Source of the DNA: DATFYM01 sp035315065
GTDB taxonomy: Bacteria > Acidobacteriota > Terriglobia > UBA7540
DNA length: 18,524 bases
Reading direction: 5' to 3'
Assembly (NCBI GenBank): GCA_035315065.1
Contig: DATFYM010000047.1
Span: 1 to 18,524, forward strand
Both the position numbers and the translations under genes were made by a program. The notes below the pieces were generated by a model. The model ran no database searches and was not told the DNA's origin. It saw only the letters and a list, made by a program, of their open reading frames with translations. Every line of letters begins with the position of its first letter. Within the stretch, counting starts at the first letter, position 1. Shown piece after piece: positions 1 to 7,774 of this stretch.

Positions 1-417
1 CCCCGATAAGGGCCCAGCCTGGGGATCGGCCGGAGCGCCGCGCCCCAGCCACTGGGCCATGCGGGCGAACGTTTGGCGTCGAAAGGAAGCCGCCGGTTGG
101 GAGTGGTCCAGGCCGCTCGACCAGCGGCGAAGGGTGGAGGGATCGGGCACCCGATCGGGGTCCTGGAGCGTGGGTGTCGCTTCCTCCCAAGAGCAGTGCT
201 CCATAAAGCGTCGCCGGAGCGCCTGACCGCGGGCCAGCAAGCTGTAGTGGGTGTAGGGGAGAGAAAGCGGCGGAAGGAAGGTGAAGGTCTTCCCGCAACC
301 GTGGCAAAGGCCGCGCCGGATTCCAATCCAATCGTGATGTTCATCGTGCGCCTGCTTGCGACGGCGACCGTGACCGATGATGGAATCGCGTTCGCAAACC
401 GGACATCGGCGTAACAT
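1..417 (-). CDS. Zinc-ribbon/HTH protein, DUF6431-like, transposon-associated (3' end beyond window)
   Basis: Reading the minus strand from the ATG at 417-415 gives 139 codons open to the left edge. The protein begins MLRRCPVCERDSIIGHGRRR and continues with a second Cys pair (LCHGCGKTF), so two CxxC knuckles form a zinc ribbon within the first 55 residues. A region with PSTLRRW follows that looks like a helix-turn-helix. I place it with the DUF6431-type proteins found beside transposases and recombinases; this is recognition from memory, not a search. The same frame is open upstream to a TGA at 498-496 and would add protein-like residues (LETDWAREAEG). The true start may therefore lie upstream, or be broken by a 1-nt insertion in CTATGAACCACG near 495, where CTATGACCACG would give an ATG in the right frame. 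It is probably a DNA-binding helper or remnant of a mobile element. The C-terminus is not visible. Confidence 0.62.
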   Translation of the reverse strand, partial: MLRRCPVCERDSIIGHGRRRKQAHDEHHDWIGIRRGLCHGCGKTFTFLPPLSLPYTHYSLLARGQALRRRFMEHCSWEEATPTLQDPDRVPDPSTLRRWSSGLDHSQPAASFRRQTFARMAQWLGRGAPADPQAGPLSG

Positions 418-911
418 AATCCCTTCGGCCTCGCGAGCCCAATCGGTTTCGAGCTTGTGCTGCGGGGCAGAAAGTGGGATAAAAAGAATCGTGGTTCATA
501 GGGGCTCTGCCCCGGCTGCCCCGGCGTTGACCTGCCAAGATCTGAGCCGAAAGCGGGCCCCTCCTCCTGAAGAGAAAAATTCAACTGAAGAAGAATAACG
601 CTTTCTCAGCTACGATTTTGGAGGCTGATTCAAAGGATTGGCCGGTTAATTTGGCCATAACCGTGAAGTGGCCGTAGTTGGCATTTCGATTTGACTCACT
701 AATTGGATAAGTCTTAGGTTCCGCCGACTCGGAAGTTTACGCTCCGATTATTCGCGGAGGAAATGGGTTCGCTCGCCTGAGGTGCACGCTGCGGCCGCGC
801 AGATGGTTCCGGCGTTACGGATTCGCTCTCAGAGATGTCGGAGCTAGGTTTCCGTGTTGCTCCCTCTTTCGAAAAGCCGGCCTCTCGGCCGGGGGGTCTC
901 ATTCGGACCAG

Positions 912-1063
912 CGGCAAGGATATGCCTTAGAATGGACTCGCGGCAACAATATGCTTTAGGGCCCCACTCTCCTCCGATTCTCCTCCCTTGGAAACAAAGA
1001 ACTTCTGCGCTCCGCCGCGGCAAGGATATGGTTTATTCCGGCAAAGTTATACTCAAAGTGACA
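912..1063 (-). repeat. Degenerate transposon right end with four repeats
   Basis: Four diverged copies of the 18-bp motif CGGCCAACTCATGCTTTA lie at 912-929, 941-958, 1018-1035 and 1039-1056. The last runs on into AAGTGACA-like sequence ending GTGACA at 1063, which is the reverse complement of the TGTCAC tip of the intact 396-bp element nearby. The 21-bp step between the last two copies matches the 22-bp step at the right end of that element. I read this as the right end of an older, related element. Its left end is not clear. Confidence 0.55.
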
Positions 1064-1074
1064 CGCGCGCGTGT

Positions 1075-1099
1075 TGTGACTTAAAGCATAAAATTGCCG
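1075..1099 (+). repeat. Isolated transposon left-end repeat
   Basis: TGTGACTTAAAGCATAAAA followed by TTGCCG differs at only a few positions from the terminal repeat of the 396-bp element at 1129. It starts 11 bp after the GTGACA tip of the older end at 1063. The bases between them belong to the perfect palindrome ACACGCGCGCGTGT (1061-1074). No second repeat is clear inside it. The 396-bp element may have inserted into this older copy. Confidence 0.5.
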
Positions 1100-1123
1100 T
1101 TTGTTTTAGCCGGTTTCACGAAA

Positions 1124-1128
1124 ATTGG
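1124..1128. repeat. Target-site duplication, left copy (ATTGG)
   Basis: ATTGG immediately precedes the TGTCAC tip of the 396-bp element. It is repeated exactly at 1525-1529, immediately after the GTGACA tip at the other end. Confidence 0.8.
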
Positions 1129-1524
1129 TGTCACTTAAAGCATGAGTTGGCCGGATTTAAAGCATAAGTTGGCCGCAGCGGCTGTCACTTCAAGCATCAG
1201 TTGGCCGGAAATAAAGCATGAGTTGGCCGCGGAGTGGCGACTTTGCCTCACCAGAGGGGCTTAGGCCGTACGCTCGCGGGTTTTGCCACTCCCGGCTCTC
1301 TCAGAGCGGGTTAGCGGGGTCACCGAAAGGGCAAACGGCGGTCAGTTGCTAATGCGCTATTCAAAGGAAACTGCACTCGCGGCCAACTTATGCTTTATTT
1401 CTAGGTCCTGGCCACAATCACGCGTGCAGGACATGAACCGCTGTCACTAAGAATAAACGACTTGCTGCCGGCAGCGCCGGCCAACTCATGCTTTAGAAAC
1501 GGCCAACTCATGCTTTAAGTGACA
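1129..1524. mobile_element. 396-bp non-autonomous element (MITE-like) of IS21/Tn402-type architecture
   Basis: The ends are perfect 25-bp inverted repeats (1129-1153 and 1500-1524) with TGTCAC tips. They are flanked by the 5-bp direct repeat ATTGG at 1124-1128 and 1525-1529. The left end carries four copies of an 18-bp motif of the form TAAAGCATGAGTTGGCCG, starting at 1136, 1158, 1190 and 1212. These form two 22-bp-spaced pairs, so 1129-1182 and 1183-1236 are tandem copies of a unit of about 54 bp. The right end carries three inverted copies at 1380-1397, 1478-1495 and 1500-1517. The 150-bp interior codes for nothing evident but has an 8-bp inverted repeat (GGAGTGGC at 1231-1238, GCCACTCC at 1285-1292). 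Long terminal repeats, several internal binding sites and a 5-bp duplication are typical of IstA/TniA-type elements. The family is an inference because no transposase is present. Confidence 0.85.
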
Positions 1525-1529
1525 ATTGG
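1525..1529. repeat. Target-site duplication, right copy (ATTGG)
   Basis: Exact direct repeat of 1124-1128 abutting the right inverted repeat of the 396-bp element. It indicates insertion with a 5-bp staggered cut and no later rearrangement of the flanks. Confidence 0.8.
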
Positions 1530-1882
1530 GTGAAGGGTCTCTGTTTCAAGGGGTTACTTTAAGGTGTGGTGGATCATATCGCCATGTCCAGATGAGCGCG
1601 TCGATCATGGGATTCAGGGGGATGTGCGAACTGATTTTCTGCCGAAAACCAGTTCAGCTATGCGGTTGGTGAGAGAGCCCTCCTCCATTCCCCGTTCTAC
1701 ACTTCCGCCTGTGCCGTTGACAGCACGGCCAAATGAGCACCGCTCTCTTGGACGAAATAACCGCAAAGAGGACAGGTTCCGAACCAACTGGTTTCAAAAA
1801 GAAAGATATGCGCTGGTAGCGCATAGACTTCCTTTTTGCTATCAGAGACTTACAGAGAAATCGCGCAAAGGCACTTACTTAT

Positions 1883-1900
1883 AGGCAAGCTTATGCTTTA
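1883..1900 (-). repeat. Orphan copy of the transposon-end repeat
   Basis: AGGCAAGCTTATGCTTTA followed by TTTC closely matches the inner right repeat of the 396-bp element (1380-1397, also followed by TTTC). No terminal GTGACA-type tip follows within 100 bp, so this is a remnant. It may be the distal part of the older copy interrupted at 1124-1529. Confidence 0.5.
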
Positions 1901-2661
1901 TTTCGTTCGGCCCGCTGCAACCGCCTCTAGGGCCAGAACTTAACCGATTTCCCATCGGATGGAAACCTCTGAAGCATTAAGAAGACTCGGAAGTTAGGTG
2001 TTCTGATGTAGCGAGGAAGGCTAATGGAAACAATGGGTTGGCAGGAGCCGGACAACGAATTCGAGGCTCGTTGCTTCCGGATTGGCTAAAGTCTCGAAAG
2101 GTTCAGTCCCGATTCATGTCGCAGGTACAGCCAGAGTCCGGCGCCGCCGCTGCTGCTGCTCTCTTCTTGCTTCCCACCGGCTTTGCGTGCGGAGAGTTAT
2201 ACACCCGGCCCGGCTGAAAGCGGCGATGTGGGTTCCAGAAAAGTGAAAGAGATTGCTGGAAGCAGGTGGGAGAGAGGTGGAAAACCACTACTTTTAGCCC
2301 GCTTAGACGTACGCCGGAAGGGCCTTACTTTTCAGTGTGCTGGTACCGCGTACGGGCGGGGGTCTTTTAGCTCGCCGGGGAAAGGCACCACACCGTTCGG
2401 TTGCGGCGGGAGGGGGAGGCGGGTTTCTGGGTGGCGACGGGAGTACCCATTGAAAAGTCTGCGCGTGGGACTCTTCCCGACCGCTACCCACCCGCAACCC
2501 CGCCCGGTACCAGCCTGACCCTTCTTGCACCACCTGTCTTATCCGCACCTCCTGCCCATGGCCCCGTGGGGCTTGCCCGTCATCGGGCGCGCAATCGCCA
2601 CACCGCCCACAGCAGGACTGGGGAGGCCACCGTTGTGAGGCGCAGTAAGGGCAGAACTACC

Positions 2662-3044
2662 TTCCCCTTCGGGCACGGTCTCAGCTACACTACGTTCGCA
2701 TTCGGAAAGCCTACGCTAGATCGAGCGCAGATTGCTGCGAGCCAGCCGGCAGAGGTTTCCGTGACGGTCACAAACTCCGGATCGAGAGCGGGAGACCAGG
2801 TAGTCCAAATGTACGTTCACCATCCGGTAAGCGCGTCGTTCAGCCGGTGATCGCGTTGCGCGGATTCAAGCGCGTTCATCTGGAGCCGGGCGCGACAACA
2901 ACCGTCACGTTCGAGATCGGTGCCGAGCAGCTATCGATTCTCGACGCCCAGATGCGGAAGACGGTCGAGCCCGGTCCAGTCGACATTCTTGTCGAGGCGA
3001 GTTCGGTTGAGGCCTCGTCCGTTCGCCTGACCGTCGCTGAGTAA
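2662..3044 (+). pseudogene. C-terminal remnant of a GH3 beta-glucosidase-like gene
   Basis: The translation from 2662 reads FPFGHGLSYTTF and continues with VSVTVTNSGSRAGDQVVQMYVH, the hallmark start of the fibronectin-III-like domain at the C-terminus of GH3 beta-glucosidases and xylosidases. The frame stops at the TGA at 2848-2850. Homology continues at once in another frame (PVIALRGFKRV, then LEPGATTTVTFEIG and LSILDAQMRKTVEPG) to a TAA at 3042-3044. So only about the last 125 residues of a protein normally longer than 700 remain, with a frameshift near 2845. No catalytic domain is seen upstream. The piece is probably a relic of a polysaccharide-use locus cut by the mobile DNA to its left. 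Confidence 0.85.
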
Positions 3045-3245
3045 GAAGGAGCAACTGGCCACTGTGACCTTGATTGTCAATGGCAGGAGTCATCGTGGCA
3101 GCTTTGAGCGAAGTGAATGAGAGTTTTAGAGATCGTCTAGCCATTCGTCAGCCTGAACGAGCGCGATTACTCGGAGCTGTGATTCTTGTGCCGGGCAAAT
3201 CCCGGTGGTAAGGGCGAGAGCAGGCGATGGCGTGGATAGAGTCCC

Positions 3246-3253
3246 GGGAGGAA
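3246..3253 (+). promoter_or_regulatory. Ribosome binding site for the DUF1593 gene
   Basis: GGGAGGAA ends 4 bases before the GTG at 3258. It favours GTG over the in-frame ATG at 3276. The nearer ATG at 3254 is closed by TGA after two codons. Confidence 0.6.
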
Positions 3254-3257
3254 TGAC

Positions 3258-4958
3258 GTGACGAAGAACAAGGTGATGCGCACAATTTACGGTTGGATGA
3301 TCACTGTGGCTTTGCTGACCGTAGGCGTCGTCGTAGCTCCTGCCCAGCAGGAGAAGACCTCGGGGGCGAAGCCCAGGATTATTATCACCGCGGACCCCGA
3401 ACTAGACGACAACAACACGCTCATCCGGGCGATACTTTACAGTTCGGACTTCAAGATCGAGGGTCTGATCTATGCCAGCAGCCAGTTCCATTGGACGGGA
3501 GGTGGCAAAGGCACTACGCAGTACATTCCGGGTCGCGAGTATACCCGCCTCGGTCTGTGCCCCTGCACTTCCTGGCGCTTTCAATCTGACGAGCACTTTA
3601 TCGACGACATCGTCGACGCTTACGCAAAAGCTTATTCGAATCTGAAGGTCCACGATCCCGATTACCCAACTCCGGCGGAACTAAAATCGAAGATCAAGTG
3701 GGGAAACGTCGAGTTCGACGGCGATTTCTCAAAAGACACAGACGGCTCGAATCTCATCAAGTCTCTTTTGCTCGACGGCCAGCCCGGCCCGCTGTACGTG
3801 ACCGCACAGGGCGGAGAGAGCACGATCGCGCGCGCGCTGAAATCCATTTACGACCAATACGGCAACACGCCGCAATGGAATGTGATCAGCGAAAAGGTGT
3901 CACGTAGGCTCATTATCATTCCTTCTGGAGATCAAGATGGCACAGGCGCCGGCTACATCAGACCGAACTGGCCCAATGTCAAGGAATGGCAGTTCGGCAC
4001 GGGGGGGCCAAACTTCGGATACGGAGCACAATTTGGGATTGCACCAGAGAATAAGGTGTATGTCAGTGCAGCATGGACGCAGGAGAATATCTTGAGCCGA
4101 GGGCCGTTGGGCGCGCTGTACCGGGTTTGGGGCGACGGCAAGCAGATGGTGAAGGGAGATCGGACAGACTATTTCGGGCTGTCGGCCTATACGGCTGAGC
4201 AGCTTAAAGAGATGGGGTACATGGTTTGGATGCCGCCGCAAGAGAAAGGAGCGTTCCTTGGCGAGGGCGATACGCCAACATTCATCAATCTCATCAACAT
4301 AGGACTACGTACGTATGAGGATCCGTCCTGGGGCGGTTGGGGCGGACGCACGCATCACGCGAATGAACCACAAATCGATTTTTTCGCGGGAGGGGTTCCT
4401 GTGCCCAAGTTGACTCCCGCTACCTCTGGCATTGCGAGGGGTTTGGCGCCTGCTGGAAGCAATGCGAACGTTCCAAGCAGCGAGAAGAAGAATGGCTTTC
4501 CTGCGGGAGGAGCTTCCATCAATTTGCTTAGTATGATACCGAAGGTTACGCCGCAGACTAAGGCTATTTCCGCCGCCTTCTTTGCCGCAGCACAGAATGA
4601 TTTCGCGGCTCGCCTGAAATGGGCCGTAACACCACAGTTCAGCGATGCGAATCACCCGCCGAAGGTCAGGATTAGGGGCTCCTTGGATATCTCCGCTCGC
4701 CCGGGCAGCACAGTCAATCTGGAGGGAGAGGTTTCGGATCCTGATCGAAACGCGGTGACGGTGAAGTGGTGGCAGCATAACGATGCGGGTACCTATCCGG
4801 GCGACATCACGTTCTCTGCACCGGTAGCGCTCAAGACGGCGTTCCGTGTACCTGATGGTGCGAAGCCAGGGCAGACGATCAACGTCGTCCTGGAAGCGAC
4901 CGACGACGGGACCCCGCGCCTTACTCGTTATCAGCGGATCGTAGTGATCATCGAATAG
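3258..4958 (+). CDS. Secreted DUF1593/Sde182-like protein with nucleoside-hydrolase-like domain
   Basis: A 566-residue protein starting at GTG. Residues 1 to about 30 form a Sec signal peptide: basic start, a hydrophobic stretch around WMITVALLTVGVVV, and a likely cut after APA. Near residues 39-54 the sequence PRIIITADPELDDNNTL matches the opening of the Sde182 nucleoside-hydrolase-like domain and resembles the Asp-rich calcium motif of nucleoside hydrolases (DTDPGxDD). The domain runs to about residue 370. From about residue 468 to the end (PPKVRIRGSLDISARPGSTV onward) is the Ig-like Sde182 C-terminal domain with VSDPDRNAVTVKWW. Family members are linked to plant polysaccharide binding or use, but I know of no firmly assigned reaction. 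It lies 213 bp downstream of the GH3 remnant, which fits a former carbohydrate locus. No frame lesion is seen. Confidence 0.88.
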   Translation: MTKNKVMRTIYGWMITVALLTVGVVVAPAQQEKTSGAKPRIIITADPELDDNNTLIRAILYSSDFKIEGLIYASSQFHWTGGGKGTTQYIPGREYTRLGLCPCTSWRFQSDEHFIDDIVDAYAKAYSNLKVHDPDYPTPAELKSKIKWGNVEFDGDFSKDTDGSNLIKSLLLDGQPGPLYVTAQGGESTIARALKSIYDQYGNTPQWNVISEKVSRRLIIIPSGDQDGTGAGYIRPNWPNVKEWQFGTGGPNFGYGAQFGIAPENKVYVSAAWTQENILSRGPLGALYRVWGDGKQMVKGDRTDYFGLSAYTAEQLKEMGYMVWMPPQEKGAFLGEGDTPTFINLINIGLRTYEDPSWGGWGGRTHHANEPQIDFFAGGVPVPKLTPATSGIARGLAPAGSNANVPSSEKKNGFPAGGASINLLSMIPKVTPQTKAISAAFFAAAQNDFAARLKWAVTPQFSDANHPPKVRIRGSLDISARPGSTVNLEGEVSDPDRNAVTVKWWQHNDAGTYPGDITFSAPVALKTAFRVPDGAKPGQTINVVLEATDDGTPRLTRYQRIVVIIE

Positions 4959-5150
4959 CGGTTCACCAACATTCGGCACGGACGAACCCTTGCTTAGTCG
5001 GCGTTCCCGAAAGTTTGATGACATGGCACCGTTGGGACAAGTCATGGCGATCGCCCGTCGCAAAAGAACTTGGGAACAGAATGCTACCAATAGCGCGCCA
5101 AGACTAAACTCTGCTCTTAAGTTAGGTCAGACTAGCAGTACAATCCGGTT

Positions 5151-7349
5151 GTGAACCGCCGCAACTTTTTGCTGACTGCAGCTGCCCTGGCTGGCGCGCC
5201 CGCCTTGCCGCAACCCACTGCGGAGCAGCCCGCCAACGCCATCCGCAGCATCCAGCACCTCTTCACCAGCGAGGTCGAAGATAAGACGTGGTTCTACGAC
5301 CGCGAGATGTGGCCGCATTACCTCGCCATGCTGACGGAAAACCGTTTTAACCGCTTCAACCTCAGCTTCGGCATCGGCTACGATTTCCTGCGCGCGGTCA
5401 CCGACGCCTACTTCCTCTTCGCCTACCCTTTCTTCCTCTCCGTTCCTGGCTACAACGTCCGCGCAGCCAACCTGCCCGACGCTGAGCGCGCCCGGAATCT
5501 CGAAACGCTGCACTTCATCAGCGAGCAGACCGCCCGCCACGGCCTCCAATTCCAGTTGGGCGTCTGGATGCATGGCTACCAGTGGGAGAACAGCCCACAG
5601 GCGAACTACACCATCGAGGGACTCAACGCCGAGAACCACGGCCCGTATTGCCGCGACGCGCTTGCCGCTCTCCTCCGCGCCTGCCCCGCCATCACCGGCG
5701 TCACGCTCCGCATCCACGGTGAGAGCGGCGTCGCCGAAGGCAGCTACCCGTTCTGGGCTGGCGTCTTCGACGGCGTGAAGCGTTCCGGCCGCCAGGTCGA
5801 GATCGACTTGCACGCCAAGGGCATCGACCAGGGCATAATTGACCTCGCGCTGGCCACGGGCATGCCCGTCAAGGTGTCGCCGAAGTTCTGGGCCGAGCAC
5901 ATGGGAATGCCGTATCACCAGGCTGACATTCGCGACCAGGAGGTGCCTCCGGCCAGCCACCATGACAGTGGCCTGATGGCTTTGAGCACCGGCTCCCGCA
6001 GTTTTACCCGCTACGGCTACGCCGACCTGATGCGCGAAGATCGGCGCTTCGACATCCTCTGGCGCATCTGGCCCGGCACCCAGCGCCTGCTGCTGTGGGC
6101 CGACCCGGTCTTCGCCGCCGGTTACGCGCGGGCCTTCCAATTCTGCGGGTCGACCGGCGTCGAGATCATGGAGCCGCTCTCCTTCAAGGGCCGGCGCGGA
6201 TCGGGTGTGGCGCCCTCCGGGCAGAGCGGGCGCTGCGCCTACGCCGATGCTTCGCTGCGCCCGCGCTGGGATTGGGAGAAGTATCTCGCCACCTACCGCG
6301 TCTGGGGCCAAAAGCTCTACAATCCGGACGCCAAGGTCGAAGTCGAGCCCGCGCTCGCCGCCGCCAGCCGCATTCTGCCCATCGTCACTACGGCTCATCT
6401 ACCTTCAGCCGCGAACAACAACTACTGGCCGGAGATCTACTCCAACCAGTCGCTGGTGGAGTCGTCGAAGACCGAGTACGTCGACACTCCGTCACCGAAA
6501 AACTTCGGCAACACCAGCCCGCTCGACCCGCAGCTCTTTTCCCGCATCAACGACTTCGCGGATGAGTTGCTCCATGGCGAGCGGAGCGGCAAGTATTCGC
6601 CCATCGAGGTCGCGCAATGGCTGGAAGATCTGGCCGGCGCCACGCGACCGGCAAGCGCCCGCCGCGTTGATATCGATGTTGCGATTCAGCGCGGCTTGGG
6701 TGAGTTCTTTGCCGCCAAATTCCGCGCTGGCGTCCTGTATGCGATTCACCAGCGCTCGGGCGACCACGACGCGCTCCAGGAGGCGCTCAAGTTCTACCGG
6801 GCCGCGCGCGCCGCCTGGGCCGGATTAGCCGACAAGGCCAAGGGCGTCTACGTTATGGACATCACCTTTGGCGAACTCTCCTGGCTGCGGGGACATTGGC
6901 TCGACCGACTCCCCGCCATTGATGCTGACATTGCCTTTCTGGAGAACCTCCTCCCTTCCGCCAAAACCACCGGCGATCCGAAGGTGAAGGCCGCCATCAC
7001 CGAAGCCACTGGCCGCCCCGAGCGCCCTTCGGCCGCGATGCGCCATCATGTGCCTGACCACTTCCAGCGCCGGCAGCCGCTGACGTTCGAACTCACGGGG
7101 CCCCCGGTGGTCGCCTCGGCGCGCCTCTATTACCGGCACGTCAACCAAGCCGAGCGTTGGCAGTTCGCCGTCATGGACCGCCAAGGATCAGCCTACGTCG
7201 CCGCCATCCCGAGCGCCTACACTGACTCACCGTACCCGCTGCAATACTACTTCGAGTTGAAAGCGGCCCCGGATCGCGCCTGGCTGTACCCCGGCTTCCC
7301 GCCGGATCTCGCCGGCCCGCCCTACTTCGTCATTTGTGGAACACGCTAG
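5151..7349 (+). CDS. Tat-exported protein of unknown function, probable TIM-barrel glycosidase-like
   Basis: A 732-residue protein starting at GTG. The N-terminus MNRRNFLLTAAALAGAPALP is a twin-arginine signal and fixes the start, although no good ribosome site precedes it. After the signal, residues of about 30-330 show alternating strand and helix patterns with repeated aromatic stretches (TWFYDREMWPHYLAM, NRFNRFNLSFGIGYD) and acidic motifs such as RIHGESGVAEG and EIDLHAKG. This would suit an (alpha/beta)8 barrel with Glu/Asp catalysts. A helical middle (about 480-600) and a beta-rich end (about 630-732, ending PPYFVICGTR) follow. I recognise the type as conserved in Acidobacteriota and relatives but cannot name a family or reaction. 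Codon use is strongly GC-rich at third positions, which creates long antisense shadow frames. It has no close operon partner: gaps of 192 bp upstream and 425 bp downstream. Confidence 0.8.
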   Translation: MNRRNFLLTAAALAGAPALPQPTAEQPANAIRSIQHLFTSEVEDKTWFYDREMWPHYLAMLTENRFNRFNLSFGIGYDFLRAVTDAYFLFAYPFFLSVPGYNVRAANLPDAERARNLETLHFISEQTARHGLQFQLGVWMHGYQWENSPQANYTIEGLNAENHGPYCRDALAALLRACPAITGVTLRIHGESGVAEGSYPFWAGVFDGVKRSGRQVEIDLHAKGIDQGIIDLALATGMPVKVSPKFWAEHMGMPYHQADIRDQEVPPASHHDSGLMALSTGSRSFTRYGYADLMREDRRFDILWRIWPGTQRLLLWADPVFAAGYARAFQFCGSTGVEIMEPLSFKGRRGSGVAPSGQSGRCAYADASLRPRWDWEKYLATYRVWGQKLYNPDAKVEVEPALAAASRILPIVTTAHLPSAANNNYWPEIYSNQSLVESSKTEYVDTPSPKNFGNTSPLDPQLFSRINDFADELLHGERSGKYSPIEVAQWLEDLAGATRPASARRVDIDVAIQRGLGEFFAAKFRAGVLYAIHQRSGDHDALQEALKFYRAARAAWAGLADKAKGVYVMDITFGELSWLRGHWLDRLPAIDADIAFLENLLPSAKTTGDPKVKAAITEATGRPERPSAAMRHHVPDHFQRRQPLTFELTGPPVVASARLYYRHVNQAERWQFAVMDRQGSAYVAAIPSAYTDSPYPLQYYFELKAAPDRAWLYPGFPPDLAGPPYFVICGTR

Positions 7350-7774
7350 GCGAGCGCCTCACCTTCCTTCTTGAGAAGTTTGCCCACAACGGCCCAAAGG
7401 CGCCGGAGTGAGGGGTCGACCTAGTAGCTGGGTGCATCTCTCTCTCGCTGTGCCAACGGTCCCGCGCCTGGCGCACTTGCCCGTCAACAGACTGTAATGT
7501 CCGCGTCATCGTGACAGATCATTGGTAAACGCTGGGCGTTCCTAGTCGTTTGTCATTTTCTGACGGTCGTATACGGCAGACCAAATTGGCCGGCTGGCTT
7601 CGATCAAACGGACAATATCCCCATCCACAGGCCGTGCTAAGCTCAAGAACCGCTTCGTTGTTGATGATTCTGGTGGGTGTAGAACATACGGTTCCAGGTA
7701 GAGAGTCCAAAACATCGATTTCAGATGACCGGCAGAATTGAAGTTGCCTGCAACGAAAGGAGGGCAGAATTGCG
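7350..7774. other. Intergenic region, no gene recognised
   Basis: The 425 bp between two Tat-signal genes hold no recognisable coding sequence, strong terminator hairpin or repeat. A promoter for the downstream gene presumably lies here, but I could not point to convincing -35/-10 boxes. Confidence 0.4.
7757..7764 (+). promoter_or_regulatory. Ribosome binding site for the 525-residue Tat protein gene
   Basis: AAGGAGGG is a strong Shine-Dalgarno match with 10 bases to the ATG at 7775. It fixes that start together with the Tat signal that follows. Confidence 0.65.

Larger units (their letters stand above)
418..2661. other. Gene-free region rich in decayed transposon ends
   Basis: I find no convincing intact coding gene in this 2.2-kb stretch. 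The open frames here are short and have no recognisable domain. What can be supported is a set of related 18-bp repeats (912-1099, 1129-1524, 1883-1900) that are transposon-end binding sites. Two minor hairpins are also present: CCGGCC/GGCCGG at 877-892, and ATGCGCT/AGCGCAT at 1808-1824 followed by a short T run at about 1833. Positions 1901-2661 show no structure that I can interpret. Confidence 0.6.

Noticed and set aside
638..682. Cluster of TGGCC motifs as the left end of the older transposon ending at 1063
   Set aside because: Spacing (13 and 17 bp) and flanks do not match the 22-bp pairs of the clear ends, and no TGTCAC tip is present.
912..1524. Short spaced repeats as a CRISPR array
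   Set aside because: Repeats are 18 bp, diverged, in both orientations and unevenly spaced, with inverted tips and a target duplication; they are transposon-end sites.
2401..2661. Upstream extension of the GH3 frame as coding
   Set aside because: The residues before FPFGHGLSY are Pro/Arg/Gly-rich with no GH3 similarity; the frame is merely open.
4305..5090. Minus-strand open frame of 261 codons overlapping the DUF1593 gene
   Set aside because: Composition is Arg-rich and domain-free; the plus-strand gene explains the sequence.
5127..6398. Long minus-strand open frame (423 codons) opposite the Tat protein
   Set aside because: It mirrors a GC-rich gene in the opposite frame, is rich in Ala, Gly, Val and Arg without domains, and the plus strand has a signal peptide and coherent protein.
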